A DNA stretch of 64,000 nt from Hybos culiciformis. Its lineage: Eukaryota; Arthropoda; Insecta; Diptera; Hybotidae. The stretch is from NCBI GenBank assembly GCA_964007475.1, contig OZ023275.1, positions 38,249,381 to 38,313,380 of the forward strand. Reading direction: 5' to 3'. How positions within the stretch are numbered: the stretch's first letter is position 1; each line of letters opens with the position of its first letter. This document shows, piece by piece, positions 24,746 through 39,749 of this stretch. The translations under genes were made by a program, and so were the position numbers. The notes under the pieces were generated by a model. The model was not told where the DNA came from. It did no database searches and saw nothing but the letters and a program-made list of their open reading frames with translations.

Positions 24746-27700
24746 GTAGGTACCTACCTACTTAATTTTGTTTATGTAAAATTTTTTATTTTTCCAATAA
24801 TCATCTTTAAGTAATTAAAAATTTATTAACTTTTTCGCATTTTTAAGTAAAAAATAAAATCCATTTAATGCTTGATTTATGAAAGATAATAAGATTTTAA
24901 GAAACATAATGGAAAAAAATTTAGAAATTTTTTTGGCGTAAAGTAAAGCTGGTATTATCTCTTTTAAAACTTAGTTCCGTTAAGAGGAAATATGTTTATA
25001 TGTATATATATATTTTTTCTGATTATGTCAATTCAATTGACATTGGTATTTATATAGTAGTATTGAATATCAACTTTTTCTTTGTCAATTTTAATATTAT
25101 TTGTTAATCGAGCTTTTAAATTTTCAAAAGATTAGGAAGTAAAATTTAAAATAAGACTTTGAAATTAAAAAAAAAAAAATTAACAAATTTTATTTCATAC
25201 TATTGTCTAATGTCTCTCTTTTATTTTGAAATTCACTTCAAAAGGTTTGAGCCCAGTTATTATTTAACTTTGGTATAAAGTGTTAATTCAAGATTTAAGT
25301 GAAACTGGTAGAGTGGAATAATAAAATATTTTTTAAATCATCAGTGTTAAAGAATCATTAAGAAATGCAAAGGAATTTAGACATCATTATTTTTGGATAA
25401 AACTTCAAACTAAAATATTATAAACTTATTATATGCTTTGGATTTCAATTTAAAAGATAACAGAGCTGTATTAATATTAAATTTTTACTGTGGTAACAAT
25501 ATATTTTTTGTGAATTTAATTTCTTAAATCGTTAGAGCTTTTAGATGCATTTCACTTCATTGCCAGATCATTAAACATTGTTTTTGTAATATATCTATGA
25601 AAATATAATAAAAACTATTTTTTTTATTTTAGAAAGCGTTGCGTTAGCATCATCAAACCTTTTTTCTTTGTTCTTTTAAATTTGACAAGATTATTAAAAA
25701 ATCATTATTTTATTTTATATATTTAAAATTTTTTCTATTCAAAATATAAACTTTATAATTTGGGTCAAATTTATTACCAAGTACAAAAAAACAAAAATGT
25801 CCACATTTTGTTAGCATAATGATTTTAAGTTAAAATAAAAAGTTGTAAATTATTATATTAAGTTTATAGAATAATTTTCAGATGAAACTGTACTTATGTA
25901 TATACTATATATATATATTGTACTATCATAAAATCATAATTATGTATCTTAAAAAAAAATAAAAATTTTAACGTTTTTCATTAAGCGGTATAAAAGATTT
26001 TATTCGATTTGTTAGTAGTAAGCATAAGTAGCTTTGATTTTATGATTATTCGATAATTATGGCAAGAAAGTGACCTAATAATGAAACGTGCATGATTGCT
26101 TGATATAAATTTATAAATTTATGAAAAAAACTTAAAAAAATATGTTTTATATACCACAGGCACGTAATTTTAAGAAACAACTGATTGAAAATAAAGATCG
26201 GTATCAAAAAATTTCTTTAACAACTTGATATTTAATTCGTTGTTTGAAGCTCGCACTGAAATTGACAAAAATGGTTCTTAAATCTAATTTTTTCTCGAAA
26301 TCGTATAATATTCTTTGAAATTATACCTATGCACATTATTTTATTAGTATTTTTGTAGAGAATCATTTGAAAAAAAAAAGCTGTTCTAAAGAAATAAATT
26401 TATGCCACAAAAAAGTTATATGCACTTTTGATTGCTTTTAGTTGTATATGATATATTGTTAGATATATTTGCTTCTACAAATAAAATAATTTTGCGCATA
26501 CAAAAATCTTTAAACATAACAAAATTGAAAAATTATCAAAAATATAATATAAGTTGGAATAATAATAATAAAAACATTTGAAAATATTTTTTAATATAAA
26601 AAAGAAAATAAAAATTTAAAATAGTTCTATGTTAATAAATTCATAAAATTTATCAAAGTAAAACTGTTAAGAAAGAAAACTTTTTTGTTTTAAAGTTTTG
26701 GCAATTTAAGATATTTGAAAATATTTTTTGTTCTTACCTTACAATTTACGCGAATTCAAATGTTGCATTTAAAATAAATTTAACTAACAATAATTTTTAA
26801 AGAAATAATTTTTAATTCTAACTTCTTAACACAAAATTTTATGATATAACTTTCGTAAATACCAAAACATAAAATAATAATTATTTTGCGAACTAATGAA
26901 TTAAATTTCGAAATTTCTATCAATTGCATATATGATGTGTTCAATATTATTAATACGCAATGACTATCTACCATTTCTACGTGTGTTATAAATATATTTA
27001 TTCCATTCTTAATGTCATAATGTCTAAATCTAAATTCCACACATAGTTGAAAACTTTATTTTAAAAAAAAACCACAAATCGTTTTATAATTAAGAAATTA
27101 TAGATGTAGTCGATAGTTTCAAACTTTCAAATATTAAGTCTTACATACTTTCTTTAATATTAAATTATATATTGTAATTTTGATTGATACTAAAGTGTAT
27201 AAAAAAAAATATTTTTTTATCGAAAATTATATTTTTTAAATAATAAACAAAAACTATTTTTAAATATATTTTCAGTATATTTTGCAAATATAAAAAAATA
27301 AAGAATGCATAAGGATATAAAAATAAAATAAATTTAATAATAAAAACAAATATTAATATTAATTAAATTAAATCAAAAATAATAAAAATTAAGATTAATT
27401 GTTTTAACCAGAAAAAAAAATAAATAAAAAACAAAAAAGAAACAAAATATGTTTAACAACAATAAATATTTATTTAATAGGAATTAATAAAGCAAACACG
27501 GATATCTCATAGTGTATCCATAACACTGAAGGATATTTATATCCTTAATTGTAAGTATTTAAATGTATATACAAAATATTATGTTGTATATTTTTCTACN
27601 NNNNNNNNNNNNNNNNNNNNNNNNNNNNNNNNNNNNNNNNNNNNNNNNNNNNNNNNNNNNNNNNNNNNNNNNNNNNNNNNNNNNNNNNNNNNNNNNNNNN

Positions 27701-28670
27701 NNNNNNNNNNNNNNNNNNNNNNNNNNNNNNNNNNNNNNNNNNNNNNNNNNNNNNNNNNNNNNNNNNNNNNNNNNNNNNNNNNNNNNNNNNNNNNNNNNNA
27801 ATTTGTTTCTGAACGGCAATTTAAATATTTAGCATTAAAATTATTTACACAAACAAATCTAATTTGCAGACACTTTATTTCAATATTTTAATATTTTAAG
27901 CCAACACTCAAGCTTTTGATTTTTCACTTCTGGAATAAAATCTAAAGCTTTTGAAATAAAATAATATTGTAATTGAATACTATATATATAAATATAAAAT
28001 GTCAAATTCGTAGAAAATAGAATATTAAAATTTATACAACATAGCTACATGTCTATATATAATATACATATTATTCAATTGGCACCAAAAAGCTTTATAA
28101 AATTTAGAAACAACATAAAAAAAAATATTATTTATTTTTTTTTATATTCAATTCACTTAATGAGTATTTCCTTATCATAGGAATTTTTCCAACAATATAA
28201 TGTAGGAATTTATTTATTTGTTTTTTATAGCTTTCAACTTGGCCAGATATAATTATTCAACTCTTTCTCATTGACTTCTTTAACATTTATAACTATTTAC
28301 ATTAACAGTGTACTTAAAATTTAGAAGAAAATGAAAAAGAAAGAAACATTTAATAAATTTCTTTAAAAAAAAATCTTTTCTTTATATCTATAAATTTTGT
28401 CTGTCATGTTTAAAATATGATTTATACTTTATTATTTAGATTTTCTTGTTTACTTTTCAGATACTTTTAAAATTGAATTTTTTTTTTATTTAATTAAATC
28501 TAACTGCCGTATTGGTACGTATAGGTACTTGGGAATTTTTCTCATAAAATAATTTCACACATTTTGTACAGTTTACTTATAATTTGAATTCAATTCTTTT
28601 TATGATTTTGTTTTTATAATATATATAGCTGATTCAATCTTTTATTTTAAAAATTCTTATTGATTTTCAG
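24746..28670. other. Intergenic, AT-rich, upstream of the tetraspanin
   Basis: No gene or element can be supported. The end of this stretch (CTGATTCAATC... to TTTTCAG at 28661-28670) is the acceptor of the tetraspanin's first intron, so much of it may be 5' UTR intron. It contains the assembly gap. Confidence 0.5.
27600..27799. other. Assembly gap (200 N)
   Basis: Exactly 200 unknown bases, probably a placeholder size. Any frame spanning it is an artefact. Confidence 1.
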
Positions 28671-31600
28671 ATGATGGGTAAATCTGGATATACATGTATT
28701 AGGAGGACGTTTTGCTGGCTCAATATCATTTTATGGGTAAGTAAGTTAATCTAATACAATATACAACTAACAATATAGTTGATATTAATTATTTAAGTTA
28801 ATTATTAAGGTGTAAATATTAATTACCTACAAATTTTATATAAAAAACTGAACAATATATCTATTATCATGAGTAAAAACTTGTAAAGTATGGATTACCA
28901 TTACTATTATACTTATTTATTTAACACGTACAAACCTCTTATGATTCTCCTTTGCAATTTGTTTTGTCCAATATTAAAATTTATTGAAAAACAGAAAATT
29001 CTTTTTTTTTTTACAAATAAACAGAAGGATATAAATTTAAATATCTTCAGTTTAATATAACATTTTGGAGAAGTATTTCGTATTATTATTGCGTAGGCAA
29101 TATTTTATAAAATATCACATTTTGAAATGTTTACGAATGTATACTTTGTAAAATACACGTAAAAAACTATATATTTCTTTTTAAATAGAGATTATAATAT
29201 AAATAAGACCAATATAAATATTTTTTGCGAAACGTATATTGAATTTTTGAAATTAGAAATTGTTGTGTTTCATTTCATTGAATTCTCCTGATACACATAA
29301 TATACGTAGCTCATAAGTTGTATAGAACTTGGAGCTTTCAGACAAACAACTAATATGATGATAGGTTATAAAATATAAACATTAGGGTTAGGCCTTTCTA
29401 ACAAAAGTACTAAAATAATTGTATTATATTCAAGTTTGTATCTACTTTACAGAATTTCCAGAATACTAAAGTAAAATATGTACTAAATGAAAACTAAAAC
29501 GGGAATAGCGTCATAAGTCTCACGTCACGTTAATTTGACAGTAAAAGTGAATTCAACGTATGTACTATTCAGTTAAAAGGTTAAAACGAAATATAAAAAA
29601 AATTTAAGTATTAAAATTTTTTTCTTAATGTTTAAAAGTAGAACGATTAGAGGAGGCTTTAAACAAATACTCAAAATTAACTTCTAATTTAAATTAAGAT
29701 TCTTTCAAAACATATTATAAATTAAAATTTTGTAGATTAATTGCATTCAGTCAGGTTATTCAAACTTTTATGGGCAAGAACTTATTATTCATGTAATATA
29801 AAGTTGGTTGTGTTGTGTGGGCTATTATCAATCAAACCTATTAAAAACATTGTACAATATTGCCAGATGGTTCACAGAACCCGAATCAAGTGAACTTTAA
29901 AAATATTTAAAGAAATGTAATTTATAATTAAGAATGATGACTTACTATTTAAAGTCTATAATATTGAATTCGAATATTTTTATTAATTTTTTCCAATACT
30001 TGTGTTATAAAATATTTATCGTTTATGTTTTTCAGAAGTTTATGAATAATTATAATGCGATAATCATTTGAATTAATGTTCTTTACCTCCTCTTAACCTC
30101 AAATCAGAGAATGTTCTTTCAATTTTTTATATTTTTATATTAATTGGGATCATAATGAATTGTAAAATTTGCTGCAGATTTTTTTCGAACCTTTCTATTT
30201 CTATATCAAATAAATTTTATAGAATTTCTTTTTTTTTATACCCAAAGAAAATAATGTGGGAAGCTCATTTATTAATTTTATTTATTTTTCTTTTTCGAAA
30301 AGCCTATAACAAAAATAAAAAAAAAAAAAATTGTATTGAAAATTCGTGACAAAAATATCAAATAACAATAAAACGAGTAGTTCTATTTGTGATTAAATAT
30401 CAATTCAATATAAAAAAAAAATAAAAAAATTTTAAATCACAAATTCTTTCTCTATTTATTTTATTAAGAAAAAAATGTATGTTTCTTATGTACCTAATGT
30501 ACAAAAAAAAAATTTGTTATGTAGGATTTTTGTGATTGATAAAAAGATCAAAAAAAAATTAAAATACACATAAACACACAAGAAAAATAAACATGAAAAA
30601 CATCTTTAAAAGTTTTTCTTATAATAAAATAATAATTCTTCTCTAAGTAGGGAAAACTATACTTTTATAGAATTCATTTTTATAATTAGATAATTAGCCA
30701 AGAAAAAAAAATTTTGTTTTTTTTAACATGAAAAATTCAAATGTATTAATTTTTAATGTTTTTGTTGACATTAAGGTTAAAATTGGGTGATTTTTTTTAT
30801 GAAATGCAATTATTTTTCAAAGTTTATTTATTTTTAGAATGAAATTCTTTTAAAAAATGTAAAAAAAAATAAAATCCATATTAATAGAACAATGTGATAC
30901 TACTTTATATTTTGACAGAAACTTTTTTTTTCAAAATTCTTCTTTTGATTAAAAACATTAGATTGATGTCCAAATATTCAACTTTCAAAACTATTTAAAC
31001 ATAAACGAAACTTGAATCTGATATTGTCAAACTTATATTTATTGGAAAACAAATCCGCCTAAACTATATAAAATGTACCATGATGAGTGAATTATTTTAA
31101 GAATTAATATATTGCACGTCTGCTTAAAAATATGATGTAATTAATTGCTAAGCTTATCATATTATCCGAAGAAATATGAATAAAGAATGAATAAAGTATT
31201 TTTTTTCCAATCATGATTAAATTATGTTCATAAGCCAACATTAATATTAATAAATACACAATAGAGATTCGGATCATTAAAGTAAGAAAGGGAAGTTTTT
31301 AATACCTAATTTTCATCAGAAAATCTTCTTAATATTAATATAGTAAGTATATAATAGCAAAGAATATTCGATTTCTATAACTAAATATAATGAAAATTAA
31401 AATGTGCTTTGTGCATGTAAAATATAAAATGCAAAATAAAAACAACTAGACCCTTACTTTGAACAAAATAAATAAATAAATGAATATCATAAATTGAATA
31501 TCATCATTTTTCACTTGATGAAAAAAAAAAATTAACATTATTAGTCCACTTATTTGTACATGTACCCATTTAAATCATTTGCTTTTGCACGCTATTTTAA

Positions 31601-34600
31601 ATTGATAGTATAACTTAGTATTATTTTTACATTTGTTATGTTTATGTTAGAATTTTATTGATGTAAAATAAAGAAGAAATGCATTTATAACATCCGCATT
31701 TATTAATGAAAATAAACATAAATTTATATGCGCACATTATTATGGTTTATTTAAAAATTAGCCTTTATCTTAATTGACACTCTTGCAAATCAATTAAGTG
31801 TGAAAAGCAAATAAAAGATGATCAATATTTTTATATTTATTCACGTTATATTATACAAATTTATTTGCCAAATGTCTGTACATTGAACTGTCAAAAATCT
31901 TGGTTAAAAATAACTGTAAGAGAAATTTAATATCAGTGAGAGTTTAGCTGACATAACATTTAAAAAAATTAGAGATACAAAAAAAGGGTTAATATAGTAA
32001 GAATAAAATTTTGGCCAATTTCGAAGTGATTAATTATAAATTTTGAAAGTTTTAATTTCACATTTTATCTCAGTGATGATGAAAACTTCACGGGTTGCAA
32101 AATTAATTATAAATTGTATATGTAATATTAGGGTGACAAAATAAAGAGCTCACTTCACTTAATCATCGACTTGATATGAAATTCACGAAATTTTCTCTCT
32201 GTGTATAATTTTATTCTTTTTATGAATATTTTTTTTTTCTTAATCACTTTAACAAAACACAGTATGGTGAATAATTTTCTAGGCTTTAAATATTCTTTGA
32301 AATTGAAACCTATCTTCTTTTATTTTTTATTAAAACAGGAAATATTGTGTAATTATTATTTTTTTTGTTTAAGAATTATCTCTTTTACCGCTATGCGTTA
32401 ATGATTATAGCTATTAGATACATACATTCATGCATAAATGTGTTGAATAAAAAGTACGCTAAAGAATTTCGCCTGCTTAAGTTACAACAAAACAAAAGAT
32501 GATATCAAATTAATTTTAAAAGGAACATAGGAATAATAGACGATTCCAACGCATAGTTTTTCTACAATATTTTGATGACACCTTAATACAATGTTTTTAA
32601 TTTCTAAATTTGACTTATTTTTTTGTTTGAAAAATAATCCACTAACACTAAAACTGAATATGACATCATCAACAATCATTTTGTGTTTATAAGAGCTTAA
32701 CTATTTAATATAACGTTTAACTTCGGTCCATCATTAACTAAATTATTGATAATATTATATAAATTGTTTTTATTAAAATATTTTATTTTATTTTTAATTA
32801 TTATTTTGTTATTTTACATATTACTCGAGCGTTGAAAATCTTTTAGAGGTGTTTTTTTTTTAAGTGCAATAAAATTTTCCATTTTAACTAGTTTTTCTTT
32901 TAGATAATAACAAGTAATAACTATGATTTTATTTTCTTATACAAATTACCACTCTGTTCACAAAAATTCGTCATGAATTTCTCAAAAAAAATTATGTGTG
33001 GGTATACAAACTATATATAATAAAAATAATACGTAGTTAATAGTTTGCAATTACCTTAAAAAATAATTTATTTTTTTCTCATTTATCTTGAATAATATTT
33101 TAAACTAGAAAAACTTAACAAAAACAAATCCGTATCAAATCTAATCTGTAGGAATTATAATTCAATGATCGTGTATTTTTGTCCCTATATGGCTTGTATA
33201 TTATTGTTATTTTATGTAAAGGAAAGGAAAAAATTAATTGATTAAAATCTACTCTGCATGTTGTTAAGTAATTTAAACAGGCACTTAATTAATTTTCTTT
33301 AAAAAATATTTCAAAAATGTTGTTATTGAAATTGCATTGCTATGCATGCTATTTATCTAATCTACCGAATCAAAAATATAGTTTATATACGAATTTCGTA
33401 TACCTTACATATCATTTTTTATGGTACATAAATAATTTATGTAATGCATATAGGAGTTACATATTTTTTCATTCAACATCTGTAATGTTAATGAAATATA
33501 TTATAAATTTTTATTTCAGTTAAGGGGGCTCATTTGAGACATTTATGTGATCAAAAATTTTTAAAGACGTATATTATTAATAAACTTATATTTTTTGTTT
33601 AAAATCTGCACAGTTAGATACGTTAGGAATAGGAAAATTTGAGAAAATATTCGAAAAAAAAATGACAATGACAAACTAGACATTATCTTTTTCATTATTG
33701 TTATAAGTATCCTTTAATCAAAGAAAAATAATGTACAAATAAACAAAAAGAAAACATTTTATGTTTATTATTTTTATAAATGATACAAATAAGTACTTGA
33801 ATTATGGAAATAAATTCACCTGTAAGATTTTAACCTTAATGATATAAGTTATAAACTCAATAAGACAACCAAAAATATCTTTCGTTAAATCATTAAAATT
33901 AACCCGTAAGTGATGTAATCGTCACCGCAGGAAAAAGATGCATTAAAAAAAATTATATTATTGATGTTTTTCCGTGAATGAACTGTTTTTTGAGTATATG
34001 AGTTTTTGAAATTACTCGGTATAATATTTTTACAAAAACAAAATATTTCATTATGGCAAGAAAAATTTTTTTTAGAACTTAATTCATATAAAAATGAATA
34101 TAATTATTATACATTATGAAAATATTCAATTTCCTCTTTTGTCAACATTTGGGAATAAAGTTATTTTTATTATTATTATTATTATTTTTTTAACTTTTTT
34201 CCTCACGGAAATTGATATTCTGATGGAAAATAATAGTACAAAGTGCATAATAGCATTGTGTTGTTGAAAAAATTTACTATCTTGAGATTCAAAATACTAT
34301 AAAAAAGGAATGATATAAAAAGCAAAAGAATTTTATATCATTTAAAGTTTTTTCTATAAGAAAATTAAATTAAAGTTACAGGTACTTATGTATATATAAT
34401 ATGTAAATTGACAAAAAGACTAAAAAGTACCTATGCCATAGTATATTATATTATTTGTTTAATTAAATTTTGTTAAAGGAAGTTTTGTTTTATACAAAAT
34501 TGATGTTATTATAATATTATTATAAATTGAATATATTTGAAGAAAATGATATTCATGATAATATCTTTTAATTTACATTTCAATGCCAATAGAACAAAGA

Positions 34601-37600
34601 AATTAATAATGAGGACATAAGAAAATTTGTTTTTTGTTTCAGACATTGTAGAATTTATGTTTCAGGAAAATATTTAAATATTCTATAAATTTTATAAATT
34701 GGTAAAAGTTAGTGTATTAAAATATTGACTTATACAAAATCATGAAAATTATAATTATCATTATCCTAATGTTTCTTGTCATAACAATGTATTCTTAAAA
34801 AATATTTCAATAATCCAATATGTTAATATGAGATAACATAAAACTTATCCTTGGTTAAATTTTAATTATAAAATAACGATTGGTCTTGGACAATCTCCTC
34901 TACAATTATTATGATAAAATAATTTCCATTCGATCTGAATTAAAAATTGTATACTAACATTATATTATTTTTATATTGAATCCGAATCTTGTAGAACATG
35001 CCTGTATCTAAAACATGACTAACATGCAGACTCTATTCTTGAAATTAAGATTATAACTTTCGTCTTTTAATATAATGTACACAATTAAGGTGTACCTTAT
35101 TTTGTCAACAAATTTGACAGAGAAAACTCTGGTTAACAATTTTTTTTTCATTTCTTAATTCTATAGATAACATTAATATTATATTATTTGTAATTATTCA
35201 GCTAAAACAAAAGACAAAAATGTTTTCAATAAAGCTAAGGATAAGGATCTGTGTATAAATAAATTATATGTCATTATTGCATGTCATGATTTAATTATGT
35301 AGATGTAACTATATTTTCCCCAATACATAATTACTTTAAAATGTATTTCCTGTTGGATTATAAAAAGGTGTCCCTTTCAAAGAAAATATTATTTATTACT
35401 GCCTTACCTTATTTTAAATTCGTGTGCATATAGTTTATGTTATTCCAGAAACATTTCAATAAAAATATTAATATATATAATAGACAGTATAATGTACATT
35501 ATATATATATTAAATATTATAGTTTTGACGTTGGTTATGCAGTATCGCTTGTATTTAATTTATTAAAATAAATTTTATTGTGCTGGAAAATAAATTTTAT
35601 GAACCGTTGGAGAGGTTTGAAATATCTATGAGTTGAAAAACTTATTCGAAAATGTAATTTCAATAATGAGTTTAAAATACCTAGAATGATTAAGAAATTT
35701 ATATGTACTTACGATTATTTAAACATTCTTCATCTTAATAATGATTGAATTGGTTTAGAAATTTATTATTAACTTTTTTAAAAATTTTTCTCTTTAAATT
35801 CGACCTACGACCAATTCGACTTACTTTTTGTCTATTCAAGTTTTGTCGTCGCATAGCCAAAAAAATTGCAACTGACTCTGACTATTATTACAGTTTGCAA
35901 CTTTCATTACATTGTTTTGAATTTTTTTTATAATGAAAAAATACTTTTTTATAAAATAGTTAGAAGAAAAAGTTTTCTGACTATAAGTAGAAGCATTAAA
36001 AAAAAAAGTTATACTTCAAATAATAGTTCGAATTATAACATTTTTATGTAAATTAAAAATATAATGGACAAAATAGAAAATTAAGGGTAGGTATAATGTG
36101 GAGTGAGTGCTTATTTTAATTATATTTTTCCACCAGATAGGTATTAAAAAGAAATAATTTTATTATAAAGTAAAAGTTGTCATTTGTGAACTTTGCGCCA
36201 TATATAGAAAAAAGTTGAATTGATGTATTTAGTTTTTTTTTATAAAATTTATGTATTCTAAGGTAGCTTATAGAATAACATCAGATGTGTGAATAAATTA
36301 GTGTTTGAAGATAAAATTACATTTGCTTTTGCTCTTGGCTCCATTTAAAGACTCTTCAACTTTCATTATTTACTCTATATATAGCTTTTATGTTTTTTTT
36401 TATCTTAAAATAAATTTATGTGTAACTACAATGTTAAAAATTATTTGCATTAATTTTGTATTTTCTACGTTTTATACTTATGCACACTCATTATTTGAAT
36501 TTTTTTTCTTTCTTATCTTGAAGCGTAAAAAAATTTCAAAATTTATATCCATCAGGTTGAACTTCTATGTAAACGATTATTGAATTTAAAGTTTCTGATA
36601 GAATTGAAACTTTATTTATGGTTATTTTGTGTTTTTTTTTTTTTTTTGTTCTTTACTTAATATAATGTAAAATATTTTATGTTACTATCATCAAAACTTA
36701 ATGATTTTTATCATGCAATGTAATAAATTTGTGTTTTTTTTTCCAATATTAAAGCATAAAATAAAATTGAAAAAAAAAATAATAAAAAATTAACTCTGTT
36801 TTATGTAAATATTGTTTATTAAAAAAAAATTTTTTTTTTAATGATTGTACGTTTTTTTTTTTGTTTCAAACACTGGAAAATTACAGAATATTGACCTGAA
36901 GAAAAATGATTTGTTTATGTGATGTTTTTTCTTTTTTGTTTTTTTTGAAAACTAAGCAAAAATTTTATTTAAAAAGAAAATTATTGAATGGTCATTCTTT
37001 TTTAATTTCAATATTTGAGATTTATAATTTTTATTTATACAGTGTAGTGTATGGCTTTGGCTATATATAATATAAATGATATATATTTTTAGATTCTTTT
37101 CCTCCTCTGATCATATAAGTTTCACAATACAAATTAAATCATCATTTCAATATTCTTATAATTGATACTCTAAAGATTGCTTTAATCGAAGACCTTTGTT
37201 AATTAAATCTTAAGAAAACTTTGCTTACAAGAAGATGAAAATATTTTGAATTTTTCCTATAAACTAAACAAAATATCTATATAAAAATATGTAGGTACAC
37301 TAGTTAAGAATTGACAAAATCTTATACATATTTAAGCTCTTTCTATCCATAATAATTCCCATATTTTCATATAATATTATTATAGAAATAAATTAAATGA
37401 AGAAGCTATCAAATTTAGAAAGAAAGAGAAATTTTTTCGCTTCTTTAAACAAAAAAAAAATATTTTTTTTTTTTATTATTATGTTTATTTTTGAAGAAAA
37501 GAGAAAATTCAAAGTGTTGAAAAATTATTAACTTTATAATCTTTAAAGATTATTATCAAAAAAAAAAAAAAAAATTTATATAAGCTTGACCCAAAAGAAT

Positions 37601-39749
37601 TATGGTATGATCAGTTATATATGGTCATCATAATACCGAAAATTAAATATAATAATTCTGAATTTTATGGGAAAATTTTTTTATTTTAATTTTAATTAAA
37701 AAATATAAACTATTTAAATCAGTTATTCCAATTAAATGATTATAAATTTGGTGAAAAAAAAAATTTAATTTCATATCATTTTGATGGTATAGCTATGCAC
37801 TTTAAATAAAATTGCATTCAAATATCATAATTCGATGCGGTAAAAATAATTTATTATAATAATATGACGTGATTCCATATCATTTTCTTACACCTGAGTT
37901 GTTGAAAACATCTTCATTGTTGACTTTTTAAAAATAAACATTAACAATTCCAACAAACAAATACATCGTTTCAAAGGGCAATTATTATTTAAAAAATATT
38001 CTGATGAGGTCAAATTTTTTTGAAATCTCGCGTGTGATAATTTTCTAAAGAACTTCAACCTTTAAGTTTTAAATACACTGTATTGAAAAAAATATTTAAT
38101 ATAAAAATAAAAAAATAAATACTAAAAATTAATCAAACACATTTTTTTTCTGTATATTTTTTAATAGACCTGTGGTTGCGCATTTCTTGGAGCAGGAATA
38201 TGGTTAAGATTATCGTACCAAGGATATGCGACATTACTGCCAGATCATGCTGGACTAAGTGCTGATACAATTTTTATTGCTATTGGAGTATTAAGTTTTG
38301 TCGTTTCATTCTTTGGATGCTGTGGGGCATGGTTCCAGTCAAGATGTCTTTTGATTACAGTGAGTTTTTATCGAAAAAATGTTATATAAAACAGTTTTAA
38401 AATTAATATTCTTATTGCAGTATTTTATTTTAATAGTTTTACTATTCTTGAGTGAATTCTTAATTGGTTCTATAACCTTTTTATTCCGCGGCGGATTAAC
38501 TAGAACATTAGCAAACGAATTGCGATTTGGAATTGAAAATCATTATAATGCAACAGATCGTGGTGCTTTGGCAGCACCTTCAGTTGCTGTCATTTGGGAT
38601 AATATTCAACAATCGGTAAGAAATTGATACAATTATGTCAGATCATTGAGTAATAATATTTATAAGAGGGACAGAATTCATACAAGTAAATTTTTTTCAA
38701 AAATTATGACAATATTTTGAATGTATTGAGTAAAATGTTTTAACTCAAATGTGTTTATTCTTAATTTTATTATTTTTATTATTGTATTGAGAATAAACAC
38801 ATTTGAGTGTGAAATTTTTATTCAATACATTGAAAATATTGTCATCATTCTTGAGTTATTTGAAAAAAAAATTCTGAAATTTACTTCTATGAATTCTGAC
38901 CCTCTTATAAATATTATTACTCAATGGTCAGATTTAGGGTTAAGATTGAAAAATAATTTTTTTGCAATTCAACCACAACTTATGTGCATAAATTTTATCG
39001 GACAATTGACCAATTATTTTTTATATATTAAATTTAAACAATAAATTATATTACAATTAGTTTTAATCAATTTAAAAAAAATGTATTTTATCAAATTTAT
39101 TATTAAGAAATTCTAAGTTTGTTCCATAAAATAATTGTTTAAAAAAATAATTATTATTTTAGATGGAGTGCTGTGGAGTTACATCTTACGAAGACTGGTA
39201 TGATATTAAAGCGTGGAAAGGACATAGATGGGTTCCAGAATCGTGTTGTAGGCCTCTATATGAACAAAGAAGCATATTGACAGAAGGATCGGGTGATGGA
39301 AGCTTGAAAGGAGAATGTGGAAAGTAAGTGATTTACAAAATTAATAGGTATTATACATCATAATCAAAACTGAAAATCGTTATTTTGTTGTTCAGTTTTA
39401 ATTATTTAATCAAATAAAATTTATGTACATAAATACATGTTATGAAACATTAATAATGACTTGTTTTACAATTTTATGTCGTGAATAAATACTTTTCTTT
39501 AATTTTAGGTCCGAAAATCCAGCATTGTGGTTTGATACAGGATGTGCACATGTAATACAAATTTGGTTTGCTCAAAGGTTACATGTTGTTGGTTCAATTG
39601 GTCTTGTAATAGCATTTTTACAATTATTCGGCCTAATTACATCGATGTTATTATTTTGTACAATCAAACATAAGCGGGAATCACAAACTTATAAATCATA
39701 TTCACCTTCGATTGATCCAGCTACCAGAACGAGTAGCTGGGAAGAATAA
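28671..39749 (+). CDS. Tsp5D: Tetraspanin, Tsp5D/TSPAN9-like (5 exons, complete)
   Basis: Spliced reading: 28671-28736, 38168-38359, 38421-38615, 39163-39323 and 39509-39749, giving 284 aa; the first three junctions are phase 0 and the fourth splits AA|G. Four membrane segments are visible at about residues 14-34, 55-77, 83-108 and 231-255. The large extracellular loop carries the C-C-G motif at 154-156, SCC at 178-180, C203 and C217: six cysteines, so not a TspanC8. An N-glycosylation sequon lies at N129-A-T. TM2 is followed by the GCCGAW run typical of the family. The C-tail ends SYSPSIDPATRTSSWEE. Tetraspanins organise membrane microdomains and traffic partner receptors; no partner is evident here. 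The start follows a splice acceptor directly; the second Met (M2) is an alternative. Family certain; the Tsp5D assignment rests on loop cysteine count, N-terminal GYTCIRRTFCWLN and C-tail from memory. Confidence 0.93.
28737..38167 (+). other. First intron of the tetraspanin (9.4 kb)
   Basis: Donor GTAAGT at 28737 and acceptor TTTTTAATAG ending at 38167. The intron is over 90 times longer than the 61-nt second intron. It is A/T-rich throughout, with T and A runs and TA repeats; I find no nested gene, no RNA gene and no clear transposon ends. Several 60-92-codon frames inside are composed of F, I, K, L, N and Y and are chance openings. Confidence 0.8.
38639..38931. repeat. Foldback (long inverted-repeat) element in tetraspanin intron 3
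   Basis: The left arm 38639-38761 and right arm 38790-38931 are inverted copies around a 28-nt A/T loop. Long exact blocks match, such as ATTGAGTAATAATATTTATA near the outer ends and CAAATGTGTTTATTCT near the loop; the right arm has roughly 20 extra nt in its middle. The pre-mRNA would contain a hairpin of well over 100 bp between exons 3 and 4. No target duplication or transposase is visible. A 97-codon frame overlapping the right arm (38751-39044) is a by-product. Confidence 0.85.

Noticed and set aside
27559..27832. ORFs across the run of N
   Set aside because: They exist only because unknown bases do not create stops.
38751..39044. 97-codon ORF in tetraspanin intron 3
   Set aside because: It is the right arm and flank of the foldback element; no codon-use or homology signal.
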